DNA of 64,000 nucleotides from Streptomyces sp. KL109B (lineage in GTDB: Bacteria > Actinomycetota > Actinomycetes > Streptomycetales > Streptomycetaceae), in assembly GCF_030766935.1 (NCBI RefSeq), contig NZ_JASERL010000014.1:124001-188000 (forward strand). Reading direction: 5' to 3'. A program made the translations under genes and the position numbers. The notes under the pieces are model-generated. The model saw nothing but the letters and a program-made list of their open reading frames with translations, made no database searches and was not told the DNA's origin. Positions within the stretch are counted from its first letter, which is position 1, and every line of letters begins with the position of its first letter. Of this stretch, positions 1-7,616 are shown in pieces.

Positions 1-1145
1 TCGGCGGGGGAGTAGCGGGCACGCTGCCGCAGGACGAGGCGCAGATGCGCGGCGGCCTCCCGGTGCGCGCCCGCCCGCGCCGCGTCACGCGCGGCCCTCG
101 GTCCGTACCGCGCCACGGCGTCGAGGTCACCGGCCGCCGCCGCGTGGTGCACGATCCGGGAGCGGTCGGCGTCGGGCGCGGCCACCAGCGCGGCGAGCAC
201 CGCGCGGTCGAGGGTGATGCGCCGTGCGGCGGGCAGCGAGTCGGCGACGGCGCGGCGGATGATCTCGTGCCGGAACGCCACCCGGTCCGGAGCCACCTCC
301 AGCAGGCCGACCTGCTCCGCGGCGGCGAGCGCGGCGCAGCCGCCGGGGAGCAGGTCGTCGACGAGGGGGCGCTCCACGGCCGACGGGACGACCGCGAGCT
401 GTTCGAGCGCGTCGCGTGAGGTGTCGTCGAGGCGGCGGAGGCGGGCGAGGACGGCGTCGACCACGGTCGGCGGGACGGCGCCGGTGCCGCCCGCGGCCAG
501 GACCTCGGACACGAAGAACGGATTGCCCGATGTCACCGCGTAGACCTGGGCCGGGTCGAGTCCGGCTTTCGCGCAGAGGCCGCCCACGGCCCCGCGGGAG
601 AGCGGGGAGAGGGGCAGGCGGTGGACGCGGGGCGCGCCGGATATCTGGCCGAGCAGCTGGCGCAGGGGGTGGCCGCGGTCCAGTTCGTCGTCGCGGTAGG
701 TGAGGACGAGGACGGCGGGGAGGCGCTCCATGCGGCGCACCAGATAGCGCAGGGCGTCCAGGGACGCCTCGTCTGCCCAGTGCACGTCCTCCACGACCAG
801 TACGGCGGGGTGCGGGGCGCAGGACAGTTCGGCGTGCAGCGCCTCGTAGACGCGGTGGCGGTCGTCGGCCTCGCGGACGGCGCGGGCGAGGCCGGTGCCG
901 ACGCTGCCGACGAGGTCGCGGAGGGGGCCGAGGGGGCGGCCGGTGGCCAGGTCGTCGCAGTGGCCGACGAGGAGGCGGGCGGCGGGTGGGAGTACCGGGG
1001 GCAGGGCGCGGACCAGGCTCGATTTTCCGATGCCGGCCTCTCCGAGGATGAGCGCGACGGAGCCGGCCCCCGAGGTGGCGTCCCGCGTGCAGGTGGCGAG
1101 TCGGGCCAGCTCGTGGTCCCGTTCGAGGATCCTCCCCCCGTCCAC
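1..1145 (-). CDS. LuxR-type AAA ATPase transcriptional regulator (5' part, runs off left edge)
   Basis: The first 381 codons of a large regulator; the gene continues past base 1. The start is GTG at 1145; a TGA lies in frame just upstream, so no earlier start is possible. A Walker A loop (GEAGIGKSS) is at residues 35-43, and a Walker B segment followed by DVHWAD is near 115-125, the arrangement of the AAA_16 / LuxR 'LAL'-type regulators (STAND ATPases with a C-terminal LuxR helix-turn-helix). The DNA-binding domain would lie outside the window and is inferred only from the family. The rest of the visible part is helical and Ala/Leu/Arg-rich, as in the family's linker. No target can be named. 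It is transcribed away from the repeat-bearing spacer at 1196-1337. Confidence 0.82.
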   Translation of the reverse strand, partial: MDGGRILERDHELARLATCTRDATSGAGSVALILGEAGIGKSSLVRALPPVLPPAARLLVGHCDDLATGRPLGPLRDLVGSVGTGLARAVREADDRHRVYEALHAELSCAPHPAVLVVEDVHWADEASLDALRYLVRRMERLPAVLVLTYRDDELDRGHPLRQLLGQISGAPRVHRLPLSPLSRGAVGGLCAKAGLDPAQVYAVTSGNPFFVSEVLAAGGTGAVPPTVVDAVLARLRRLDDTSRDALEQLAVVPSAVERPLVDDLLPGGCAALAAAEQVGLLEVAPDRVAFRHEIIRRAVADSLPAARRITLDRAVLAALVAAPDADRSRIVHHAAAAGDLDAVARYGPRAARDAARAGAHREAAAHLRLVLRQRARYSPA

Positions 1146-1195
1146 GCGTGGAGTTTCTCACCGGACGGGTTGCGGGTCCACGGGGTTGGCGTCAC

Positions 1196-1241
1196 GGGGC
1201 TCCGCCCCGGACCCCGCTGCTCAATCGCCGCAGGGGCTTGA
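1196..1241 (+). repeat. dispersed intergenic repeat, copy 1
   Basis: A 46-base element that starts with a small GGGGC..GCCCC hairpin and contains the core CTGCTCAATCGCCGCAGGGG, ending CTTGA. The core is identical in copies at 13969-14014 (inverted) and 30347-30392. Similar short GC-rich elements are common between Streptomyces genes; their function is not known to me. This copy leads directly into the tandem repeat at 1234-1337. Confidence 0.8.
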
Positions 1242-1337
1242 TTGTGGTCGCCGGCCGTCGAGGGCTTGATTTGTGGTCGCCGGCCGCCGAGGGCTTGATT
1301 ATGGTCGCCCGCCGTCGAGGGCTTGATTTTGGTCACC
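1234..1337 (+). repeat. tandem repeat, 3.7 units of 28-29 bases
   Basis: Units at 1234-1261, 1262-1290, 1291-1318 and a partial one at 1319-1337. Each starts GGGCTTGATT and continues with a GTGGTCGCCGGCCG-like half. Copy 3 of the dispersed repeat (30347-30392) is followed by one similar unit, so copy 1 looks like a local expansion of the element's tail. There are no unique spacers between units, so it is not a CRISPR array. Confidence 0.85.
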
Positions 1338-1352
1338 TTGCGTACCCCGGCG

Positions 1353-1394
1353 TTGGGAGGTTGTAAGGCGCATGTATATTCTTTCTATATGCAT
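1353..1394 (+). promoter_or_regulatory. promoter and operator overlapping the marR start codon
   Basis: A -35-like TTGGGA (1353-1358) and a -10 TATATT (1375-1380) are separated by 16 bases. This would start transcription at or next to the ATG at 1389, giving a leaderless mRNA; no Shine-Dalgarno site precedes that ATG. An imperfect inverted repeat, ATGTATAT at 1372-1379 and ATATGCAT at 1387-1394 (7 of 8 pairs match), covers the -10 box and the start codon. It is the obvious site for autorepression by the MarR protein. Motifs are seen in sequence; function is inferred. Confidence 0.55.
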
Positions 1395-1868
1395 CTATCT
1401 CCGGGGTTCGTCGACGCCACCGAGGCCCAGCGCATCGAAGGCGCTGCTCGTGGGCTGTTGAGGGGGATCGCTCAGCTCGGGCAAACCCTGTTCAGGGAAG
1501 GGGAGTTCGGGCTCACGCGGAGCCAGGTCGCCCTGCTCGACGCGCTGGAGAGCGGGCCGTGCCGCGTGACCGGGCTCGCCGCCCGTACCGGTATGGCGCA
1601 GCCGCGCGTCACCGTGCTGCTGCAGAAGCTGGGGGACGCCGGGCTCGTCGAGCGGCGGCGGTGCGAGGACGATCGGCGTGCCGTCGAGACCTCGCTCACA
1701 CCCGCCGGGCGCGCCCTGCTGGAGGCGGGGCGGCAGCGGATGGCCGCCGCCCTGCTCACCGCGCTGCACCGCGGCGAAGGCGCCGTCGAGGACCCGGAGC
1801 GCGCGGTGTCGACCGCGCGGGATGCGCTGAACCTTTTGTTGAACGCCATGGAATCGGAGGCCAGTTGA
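1389..1868 (+). CDS. MarR family transcriptional regulator
   Basis: A 159-residue winged-helix protein of usual MarR length. The helix-turn-helix (TRSQVALLDAL, then VTGLAARTGMAQPRVTVLLQKL) lies near residues 40-85, followed by the wing (GLVERRRCEDDRRAVETSLT) ending in the family's DxR motif. The start at 1389 is chosen because the first 22 codons of the longer frame are intergenic-like and a near-consensus -10 box sits 9 bases before this ATG. The stop overlaps the TTG start of the FUSC gene, so the two are translationally coupled; the regulator probably controls that membrane protein in response to a phenolic or other lipophilic acid (inference from MarR-FUSC pairings). The ligand is unknown. 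Confidence 0.88.
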   Translation: MHLSPGFVDATEAQRIEGAARGLLRGIAQLGQTLFREGEFGLTRSQVALLDALESGPCRVTGLAARTGMAQPRVTVLLQKLGDAGLVERRRCEDDRRAVETSLTPAGRALLEAGRQRMAAALLTALHRGEGAVEDPERAVSTARDALNLLLNAMESEAS

Positions 1869-4591
1869 CCACCCCGGGCACCTTGCCGGACCAGCACGCC
1901 GCCGCGAACGAAGCCCCGCCAGGAGTGGACCTCGCGCCCCATCGGGTCGCCGGACCCCGCAGATGGTGGGACTGGGGCCTCGCGGCCGACCCCGGACTCG
2001 GTCAGCTGCAGACCGGCTGGCGCACCCTCGTCGCCATGGTGACCGCGCTCACCGTCGGCTACGCGATGGCCGAGGCCCTCGGCATCCCCGACATGATCGG
2101 CATGATGGTCGCCGGGATGATGGGCCTGATGAGCGCCTTCGCGGTCGCCGAGAACACCTGGGACCGCCTCGCCCGCGCCATCCTGTGGATGCCGTTCCCG
2201 TACACCGCCGCGCTGTGGGTGTGCGCGGAGATGAACGGCAAGCGGGTGCCGCAGATGGTGCTGATGATCGCGGCGCTCGCCGTCACCTTCCTGCTCGCCA
2301 GGTTCGGGGCGATTCCGCTGGTCACCGGCATGATGCTGTTCAACGGCATGATGGTCGGCATGCTCGCGGGCATCCCCGCCGCGCTCGTCGGCAAGGCCTT
2401 CGCCGTGGCGCTCGTGTCCGCCGCCGCCGTGCTCATCACGCGGCTTCTGCTGTGCTACCCGATGCCCCGCGAGGACCTGCTGCGCACCCAGCGCGCCTTC
2501 GTCGTCGAGGCGCGGCGCGTCGCCGACGCCGCCGTGGACGCCGTCGACCCCGACGCCGACCAGGAGCGGGCCGTGCGCCGCATGAGCCGCTCGCTGCGCC
2601 GCCTCAACATCACCACCGTCACCATCGACGCCCGCCTCGCCCAGCCCGAGGTCGCCGCCGACCCCGACGCCGCCGAGCTGCTGCACCGGCACCTCTTCGA
2701 CGCCGAGCTCGCACTGCGCGGCATCGGCCAGGCCGTCCAGGAGCTGACCCGGCTGCCCGTCCCCGAGCAGCTGCGCGAGGCGCTCGCCGTCGGCCTCGTG
2801 CTCGCCCGTGACACCCCGATACGGGAGGCCGAGGGGCTCCAGCCCGCCGCCGCCCACATTCAGGAGCGGGCCGAGGCCGTGCTCGCCGACCCGGCCGCGT
2901 CCGCCGAGGACGTGGAGGCCGCGGTGCTCGCGCGCCGCGTCGGCCACCTCCTCGACTCCCTCGCCCGCGCCCTGCACAACTGGCTCACCCTCGGCGCCAG
3001 CGCCGTCGCGGGCAAGGCCGAGGTGCCGTTCAAGCCGACCGTCGCCCTGGAGAACAACCGGCTGCCCGGCTCCGCCGGCCCCACCCGGCGCGTGCTCGCC
3101 TCGGGCACCGAGTCCGGCTGGCGCCGCGCCATCCCGTACATCCGGGTCCCCGCGCACGCCGCCGTGGCCGCCGCCATCGTCGTACCGATCTCCGACGCAA
3201 TCGACCCGCACCGCTTCTACTGGGGCCTCGTCGGCGTGATGATCACGCTGTTCGGCACCAACACCACGCACGAGCGGCTGCGCAAGTTCGGGCACCGCAT
3301 GGTCGGCACCGTGGTGGGCGCTGTCCTCGGCATTCTGCTCGTCCATCTCATCGGGCGTGACCACGTCTACTGGACGCTCGCCGTCATCGTCGTCGGACTC
3401 ACCTTCGGCGCCTGGGGCATGGCCCGCGCCTACGCCTGCTGGGTCGTCGGCCTCGTCGTCGCCCTGTGCCAGCTGTACGCGATGAGCACGCCCGAGAGCG
3501 GCATGGAACACCTCCTCGGGGAGCGGCTGCTCGACAACGGGCTCGGCGTCCTCGTCGCCACCGCCTGCGCCGCCCTCATCTTCCCGCTGGCCCGCCGCAC
3601 CGTCGTCCAGGAGGCCGAGCGCGGCTACGTAGATGTACTCGCCCAGGTCGTCGCCCAGGTCGAGCAGCGCTGGACGCAGCCCGACACCCCGGTACGGCTG
3701 CGCGGCGCCGCCCGCGCCGTGGACGCCGCGCTGCTCCAGGTGCAGGCCGTCGCCAAGCCGCTCGTGCGGATGCCGGTCGGCGTCAGCGGCCCGGCCGCCG
3801 AGCACCGCGTCGCCCTGCTGACCTCCGCCACGGGCCACGCCCGTGCGCTCGCGTCGGCCGCCGACATAGACATCGACCTGCCGCCCCGGCTCGTCGAACG
3901 CGCCCGCCTCGTCACCGCCACCGTCACCGCGTCCCTCAAGGAACTCGACCGGTTCTTCGCGACCGGCGAGCCCGAGGGCACGTACCGGCGCGTCAGCCCA
4001 CTCCTTCGTGAGCTGCGCTCCGAACTGGCCCCCGCCGGGTCGGGCCCGCGCGCCCAGCGCCTGCACACAGCGCTGCGCGAACTCGACGCCCTGGACGAGA
4101 CGTTGGCCGCGTACGCCGAGCAGGCCGGGCTCCCCGTCGCCACCGGGAACGGCGCCGCGCAGCGGCCCGCCTCGCCGATGCAGCGCCGCACCCGCGCCGT
4201 CATGGCGGCCTGGGGCGAACCGCAGCCCGCCAAGGCCCCGGCCCCGGCCCCGGCCGCGCCCGCTGCCGCCGCGGCTCCCAAGCCGAAGCCGCAGGCCCCG
4301 GCACCCCAGCCGCGCCGCGAAGCGGCCCCCGTGGGCCGCGCCCGCGTCACCGGCCACGTGGTGTGCGCCGAGCACCCCGAGGGCTGCCCCGCCTGGATCA
4401 CCGTGATCAGTGCCCGCGGCAAGCGCCTCTCCAAGGCAGCGGTGACGCAAGGGAGTTACACGGTCGAGGGGCTGCCCACGGGCACCCATACGCTCGTGAT
4501 CTCGGCGTCGAAGCACACGCCGCGCGCCGAACTGGTCACCGTGGAGGACGCGTTGGGTGCCGTGCGGCACGACATCCGGCTGGCGGGCTGA
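1865..4591 (+). CDS. FUSC family membrane protein with C-terminal carboxypeptidase-regulatory-like domain
   Basis: A 908-residue protein of the fusaric-acid-resistance (FUSC/aromatic acid exporter) family. Two blocks of membrane helices lie near residues 60-195 and 420-580, each followed by a long soluble helical stretch, the family's usual duplicated plan. After a Pro/Ala-rich linker (about 780-825), a small beta-sandwich (residues about 827-905, containing YTVEGLPTGTHTLVIS) matches the carboxypeptidase regulatory-like fold, an unusual appendage for an exporter. The start is TTG at 1865, preceded by GGAGG at 1856-1860 and overlapping the marR TGA. It probably exports aromatic acids or similar toxic compounds. 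An IS or fusion artefact is unlikely because the reading frame and base composition are uniform. Confidence 0.85.
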   Translation: MTTPGTLPDQHAAANEAPPGVDLAPHRVAGPRRWWDWGLAADPGLGQLQTGWRTLVAMVTALTVGYAMAEALGIPDMIGMMVAGMMGLMSAFAVAENTWDRLARAILWMPFPYTAALWVCAEMNGKRVPQMVLMIAALAVTFLLARFGAIPLVTGMMLFNGMMVGMLAGIPAALVGKAFAVALVSAAAVLITRLLLCYPMPREDLLRTQRAFVVEARRVADAAVDAVDPDADQERAVRRMSRSLRRLNITTVTIDARLAQPEVAADPDAAELLHRHLFDAELALRGIGQAVQELTRLPVPEQLREALAVGLVLARDTPIREAEGLQPAAAHIQERAEAVLADPAASAEDVEAAVLARRVGHLLDSLARALHNWLTLGASAVAGKAEVPFKPTVALENNRLPGSAGPTRRVLASGTESGWRRAIPYIRVPAHAAVAAAIVVPISDAIDPHRFYWGLVGVMITLFGTNTTHERLRKFGHRMVGTVVGAVLGILLVHLIGRDHVYWTLAVIVVGLTFGAWGMARAYACWVVGLVVALCQLYAMSTPESGMEHLLGERLLDNGLGVLVATACAALIFPLARRTVVQEAERGYVDVLAQVVAQVEQRWTQPDTPVRLRGAARAVDAALLQVQAVAKPLVRMPVGVSGPAAEHRVALLTSATGHARALASAADIDIDLPPRLVERARLVTATVTASLKELDRFFATGEPEGTYRRVSPLLRELRSELAPAGSGPRAQRLHTALRELDALDETLAAYAEQAGLPVATGNGAAQRPASPMQRRTRAVMAAWGEPQPAKAPAPAPAAPAAAAAPKPKPQAPAPQPRREAAPVGRARVTGHVVCAEHPEGCPAWITVISARGKRLSKAAVTQGSYTVEGLPTGTHTLVISASKHTPRAELVTVEDALGAVRHDIRLAG

Positions 4592-4615
4592 GGGAGCCCA
4601 CTGCTGCATTTGAGG

Positions 4616-4651
4616 GAACCGGGGACGCGCGGGCGCGCGTGTCCCCGGTTC
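4616..4651 (+). terminator. hairpin terminator after the FUSC gene
   Basis: A long GC-rich inverted repeat beginning GAACCGGGGACGCGCG, with a near-perfect right arm ending CCCCGGTTC, 25 bases after the FUSC stop. There is no T-run, which is usual for Streptomyces I-shaped terminators. It separates the marR-FUSC operon from ctaD. Confidence 0.7.
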
Positions 4652-4716
4652 TCGTCGTGTCGTCCGCTAGTCGTGGTCGTGTCCTGTCTTACACCGGCCA
4701 AGGAAGCGACTACCTG

Positions 4717-6414
4717 ATGACGTCCACGGAGAGCGCGGCGGCGAGCGCCGAGGCACCGGACTCGGAGACCGCACACGCACGGCGGCCCGGAGCCGTGGTG
4801 GTGAAGTGGCTCACCACCACCGACCACAAGACGATCGGCTCGCTGTACCTGATCACATCGTTCGCGTTCTTCTGCGTCGGCGGCATCATGGCGCTCTTCA
4901 TGCGCGCCGAACTGGCCCGCCCAGGCATGCAGATCCTGTCGAACGAGCAGTTCAACCAGGCCTTCACGATGCATGGCCTGATCATGCTCCTGATGTTCGC
5001 GACACCCCTGTTCTCCGGCTTCGCGAACTGGATCATGCCGCTCCAGATCGGCGCCCCCGACGTCGCGTTCCCGCGCCTGAACATGTTCGCCTACTGGCTG
5101 TACCTGTTCGGCTCGCTGATCGCGGCCGCCGCGCTGCTCACCCCGCAGGGCGGCCCGGACTTCGGCTGGTTCATGTACGCGCCGCTGTCGGACGCGGTGC
5201 ACACCACGAGCATCGGCGCCGACATGGGCATCATGGGGCTGATCTTCTCGGGCTTCGGCACGATCCTCGGCTCGGTCAACTTCATCACCACCATCATCTG
5301 CATGCGCATGCCCGGCATGACGATGTTCCGCATGCCGATCTTCACGTGGAACGTGCTCCTGACCGGCGTCCTCGTGCTGCTGGCCTTCCCGGTCCTGGCC
5401 GCCGCGCTGTTCGCCCTGGAGGCGGACCGCAAGTTCGGTGCGCACGTCTACGACGCGACAAATGGCGGCGCGCTGCTGTGGCAGCACCTCTTCTGGTTCT
5501 TCGGACACCCGGAGGTGTACATCATCGCCCTGCCGTTCTTCGGCATCGTCTCCGAAGTGATCCCGGTCTTCTCCCGCAAGCCGATCTTCGGTTACTCGGG
5601 CCTGATCGGCGCCACGATCGCGATCGCCGGCCTGTCCATCACGGTGTGGGCGCACCACATGTATGTCACCGGTGGCGTACTACTACCGTTCTTCTCCTTC
5701 ATGACGTTCCTCATCGCCGTGCCAACAGGCGTGAAGTTCTTCAACTGGATCGGAACGATGTGGAAGGGCTCGCTGTCCTTCGAAACACCGATGCTGTGGT
5801 CGGTCGGCTTCCTCGTGACATTCCTGTTCGGCGGCCTCACCGGCGTCATCCTGGCGGCCCCGCCGCTGGACTTCCACATCTCGGACTCGTACTTCGTGGT
5901 GGCGCACTTCCACTACGTGGTGTTCGGCACCGTCGTCTTCGCGATGTTCGCCGGATTCCACTTCTGGTGGCCGAAGATGACCGGCAAGATGCTCGACGAA
6001 CGCCTCGGCAAGATCACCTTCTGGACGCTGTTCATCGGCTTCCACGGCACGTTCCTGGTGCAGCACTGGCTGGGCGTCGAGGGCATGCCGCGGCGCTACG
6101 CGGACTACCTCGCGTCCGACGGCTTCACCGCGCTGAACACGATCTCCTCGATCTCCGCGTTCCTGCTGGGCCTGTCGATGCTGCCGTTCTTCTACAACGT
6201 CTGGAAGACCGGCAAGTACGGCAAGAAGATCGAGGTCGACGACCCGTGGGGCTACGGCCGCTCCCTGGAGTGGGCCACCTCCTGCCCGCCGCCCCGGCAC
6301 AACTTCACCACCCTGCCCCGCGTCCGCTCCGAATCCCCGGCCTTCGACCTGCACCATCCCGGTGTCGCCGCCCTCGACCACGCCGAGAACCGGCACGAGG
6401 ACGCGTCCGCATGA
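4717..6414 (+). CDS. ctaD: cytochrome c oxidase subunit I (stand-alone paralogue)
   Basis: A 565-residue heme-copper oxidase subunit I with about 12 membrane helices. The catalytic ligands are intact: a heme a histidine in HGLIMLLMF (about 86), the CuB His and cross-linked Tyr in GHPEVY (about 264 and 268), the CuB pair in AHHMY (about 313-314) and the heme ligands in AHFHYV (about 397 and 399). The ATG at 4717 has AAGGAAG at 4700-4706. Unlike the main respiratory locus of Streptomyces, no subunit II, III or IV (ctaC, ctaE, ctaF) and no qcr genes are nearby. It is followed, with an ATGA overlap, by a small membrane protein. It is probably a second, conditionally used subunit I that borrows the other subunits. 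Confidence 0.93.
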   Translation: MTSTESAAASAEAPDSETAHARRPGAVVVKWLTTTDHKTIGSLYLITSFAFFCVGGIMALFMRAELARPGMQILSNEQFNQAFTMHGLIMLLMFATPLFSGFANWIMPLQIGAPDVAFPRLNMFAYWLYLFGSLIAAAALLTPQGGPDFGWFMYAPLSDAVHTTSIGADMGIMGLIFSGFGTILGSVNFITTIICMRMPGMTMFRMPIFTWNVLLTGVLVLLAFPVLAAALFALEADRKFGAHVYDATNGGALLWQHLFWFFGHPEVYIIALPFFGIVSEVIPVFSRKPIFGYSGLIGATIAIAGLSITVWAHHMYVTGGVLLPFFSFMTFLIAVPTGVKFFNWIGTMWKGSLSFETPMLWSVGFLVTFLFGGLTGVILAAPPLDFHISDSYFVVAHFHYVVFGTVVFAMFAGFHFWWPKMTGKMLDERLGKITFWTLFIGFHGTFLVQHWLGVEGMPRRYADYLASDGFTALNTISSISAFLLGLSMLPFFYNVWKTGKYGKKIEVDDPWGYGRSLEWATSCPPPRHNFTTLPRVRSESPAFDLHHPGVAALDHAENRHEDASA

Positions 6415-6749
6415 GCAGCACCGAGCAGGACGTGGACGCGGGAATCCAGCAGATGGAGGGCTATCTGCTGTGGAACTCGAAGGTCACCGAGGCCCACGAA
6501 CAGGCCGAGGCGTTCACCGATCGGCTCGACTGGCTCACCGGCGCGCAGCGCGAGGAGGTGCAGCGCGTCTTCGTCGAGGAGCGCCTCGCCTTCCACAAGG
6601 CGGCGCTCGGCCAGATCGTGGCGCGCGCCGCCGAGCTGCGCGAGGAGTACGGCAAGCGCTACGAGCGCCTGAAGGCGCGCTGCGTCGGGATCTGCGGCGG
6701 CGTCCTCGTCGGCCTGCTGAGCCTGGCGTCGCTGGTCGCCCTCAAGTGA
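6411..6749 (+). CDS. small C-terminally anchored membrane protein coupled to ctaD
   Basis: A 112-residue protein overlapping the ctaD stop by ATGA. The first ~85 residues are charged and helical (many Glu, Gln and Arg; coiled-coil-like), and the last ~20 (CVGICGGVLVGLLSLASLVAL) form one membrane helix ending at the C terminus. It has no recognisable catalytic motif. Tight coupling to ctaD suggests an assembly or stabilising partner for that oxidase subunit (inference). I do not recognise a named family. Confidence 0.75.
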   Translation: MSSTEQDVDAGIQQMEGYLLWNSKVTEAHEQAEAFTDRLDWLTGAQREEVQRVFVEERLAFHKAALGQIVARAAELREEYGKRYERLKARCVGICGGVLVGLLSLASLVALK

Positions 6750-6774
6750 CGTACGGACGCGAGGCCCGGGGAAC

Positions 6775-7545
6775 TCAGCTGAAGTACGCGGTCGGCCGCG
6801 TGCCGAGTGCGCGGCGGAACATCGCCGTGAACGCGCTTGGCGTGGCGTAGCCGACCGCGCCGGAGACCTTCGTGACGGGCACGCCCCTGGCGAGCAGCGT
6901 CACCGCGTGAATGAGCCTGGCCTGCTGAACCCAGCGGGCCAGGCTCATTCCTGTCGAGGCCGCGAACCCGCGCTGCAGACTGCGAGCGCTGAGGTGCGCG
7001 TACGCCGCCGCTCGCGGTGTCGTCCAGTGCTCGCCGGGTCGTTCGCGGATCGCCGCGCACAGGGCGTCCAGGTGCGGGTCCGCCGGCGTCGGCAGGTGCA
7101 GCGCGGGCACCGGGTGCGGGGCGAGTTCGTGCAGCAGCAGGCTCATCAGGACGCCGTCGCGGCCCTCGGTGTCGTACTCCACCGGGAGCCGCGTCGCTTC
7201 GTCGATCAGCTCGCGCAGCAGCGGGGACACCGAGACCACGGTCGGCTCGGCGGGCAGCCGCACCGTCGCGTCCTCGGCGATGTAGAGGGTGCGCATGGCG
7301 ACGGCTCCCGCGCAGGTCATCGCGTGCGTGAGGCCGGCCGGGAGCCAGGCGCCGCGGGTGGCGGGCACGACCCAGGAGCCGTGTTCGGTGGTGACGGTGA
7401 TGGCGCCCGTCGTGCCGTAGATCAACTGGGCGCGGCGGTGGTGGTGCGGCGGGATGTGATGGCCGTCCGCCAGGTCACGGGCCATCGCCGCCAAGGGACG
7501 CGGCACGTCCTGGTAGTCGTCCCGGTCCTCGCTCTTTCCGTACAT
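6775..7545 (-). CDS. AraC family transcriptional regulator
   Basis: A 256-residue protein with an N-terminal cupin-like sensor (HHIPPHHHRRAQLIYG near residues 28-43) and a C-terminal pair of helix-turn-helices (about 155-250) that includes LSARSLQRGF and the second-helix signature ending FTAMFRRALGTRP. The ATG at 7545 is preceded by a GAGAG-type ribosome site; the longer upstream extension would run through the divergent promoter region. It faces the MFS gene at 7617 across about 70 bases, the standard arrangement for an AraC protein that controls a neighbouring exporter. The inducer is unknown. Confidence 0.88.
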   Translation of the reverse strand: MYGKSEDRDDYQDVPRPLAAMARDLADGHHIPPHHHRRAQLIYGTTGAITVTTEHGSWVVPATRGAWLPAGLTHAMTCAGAVAMRTLYIAEDATVRLPAEPTVVSVSPLLRELIDEATRLPVEYDTEGRDGVLMSLLLHELAPHPVPALHLPTPADPHLDALCAAIRERPGEHWTTPRAAAYAHLSARSLQRGFAASTGMSLARWVQQARLIHAVTLLARGVPVTKVSGAVGYATPSAFTAMFRRALGTRPTAYFS

Positions 7546-7616
7546 GGCGCACTCTCGACAGGTTCTGGCTCGACCACGAAAGTGTGCCATCGGTCGGCGG
7601 CCTAACGTCGCGGTAT

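Noticed and set aside
1234..1337. CRISPR-like array
   Set aside because: Units are contiguous, with no unique spacers, and only 3.7 copies; no cas genes.
1472..4609. Very long open frame on the strand opposite the FUSC gene
   Set aside because: Its composition (Gly/Asp/His/Arg/Val runs) is that of an antisense shadow in high-GC DNA; the FUSC frame has clear motifs, a ribosome site and correct third-position bias.
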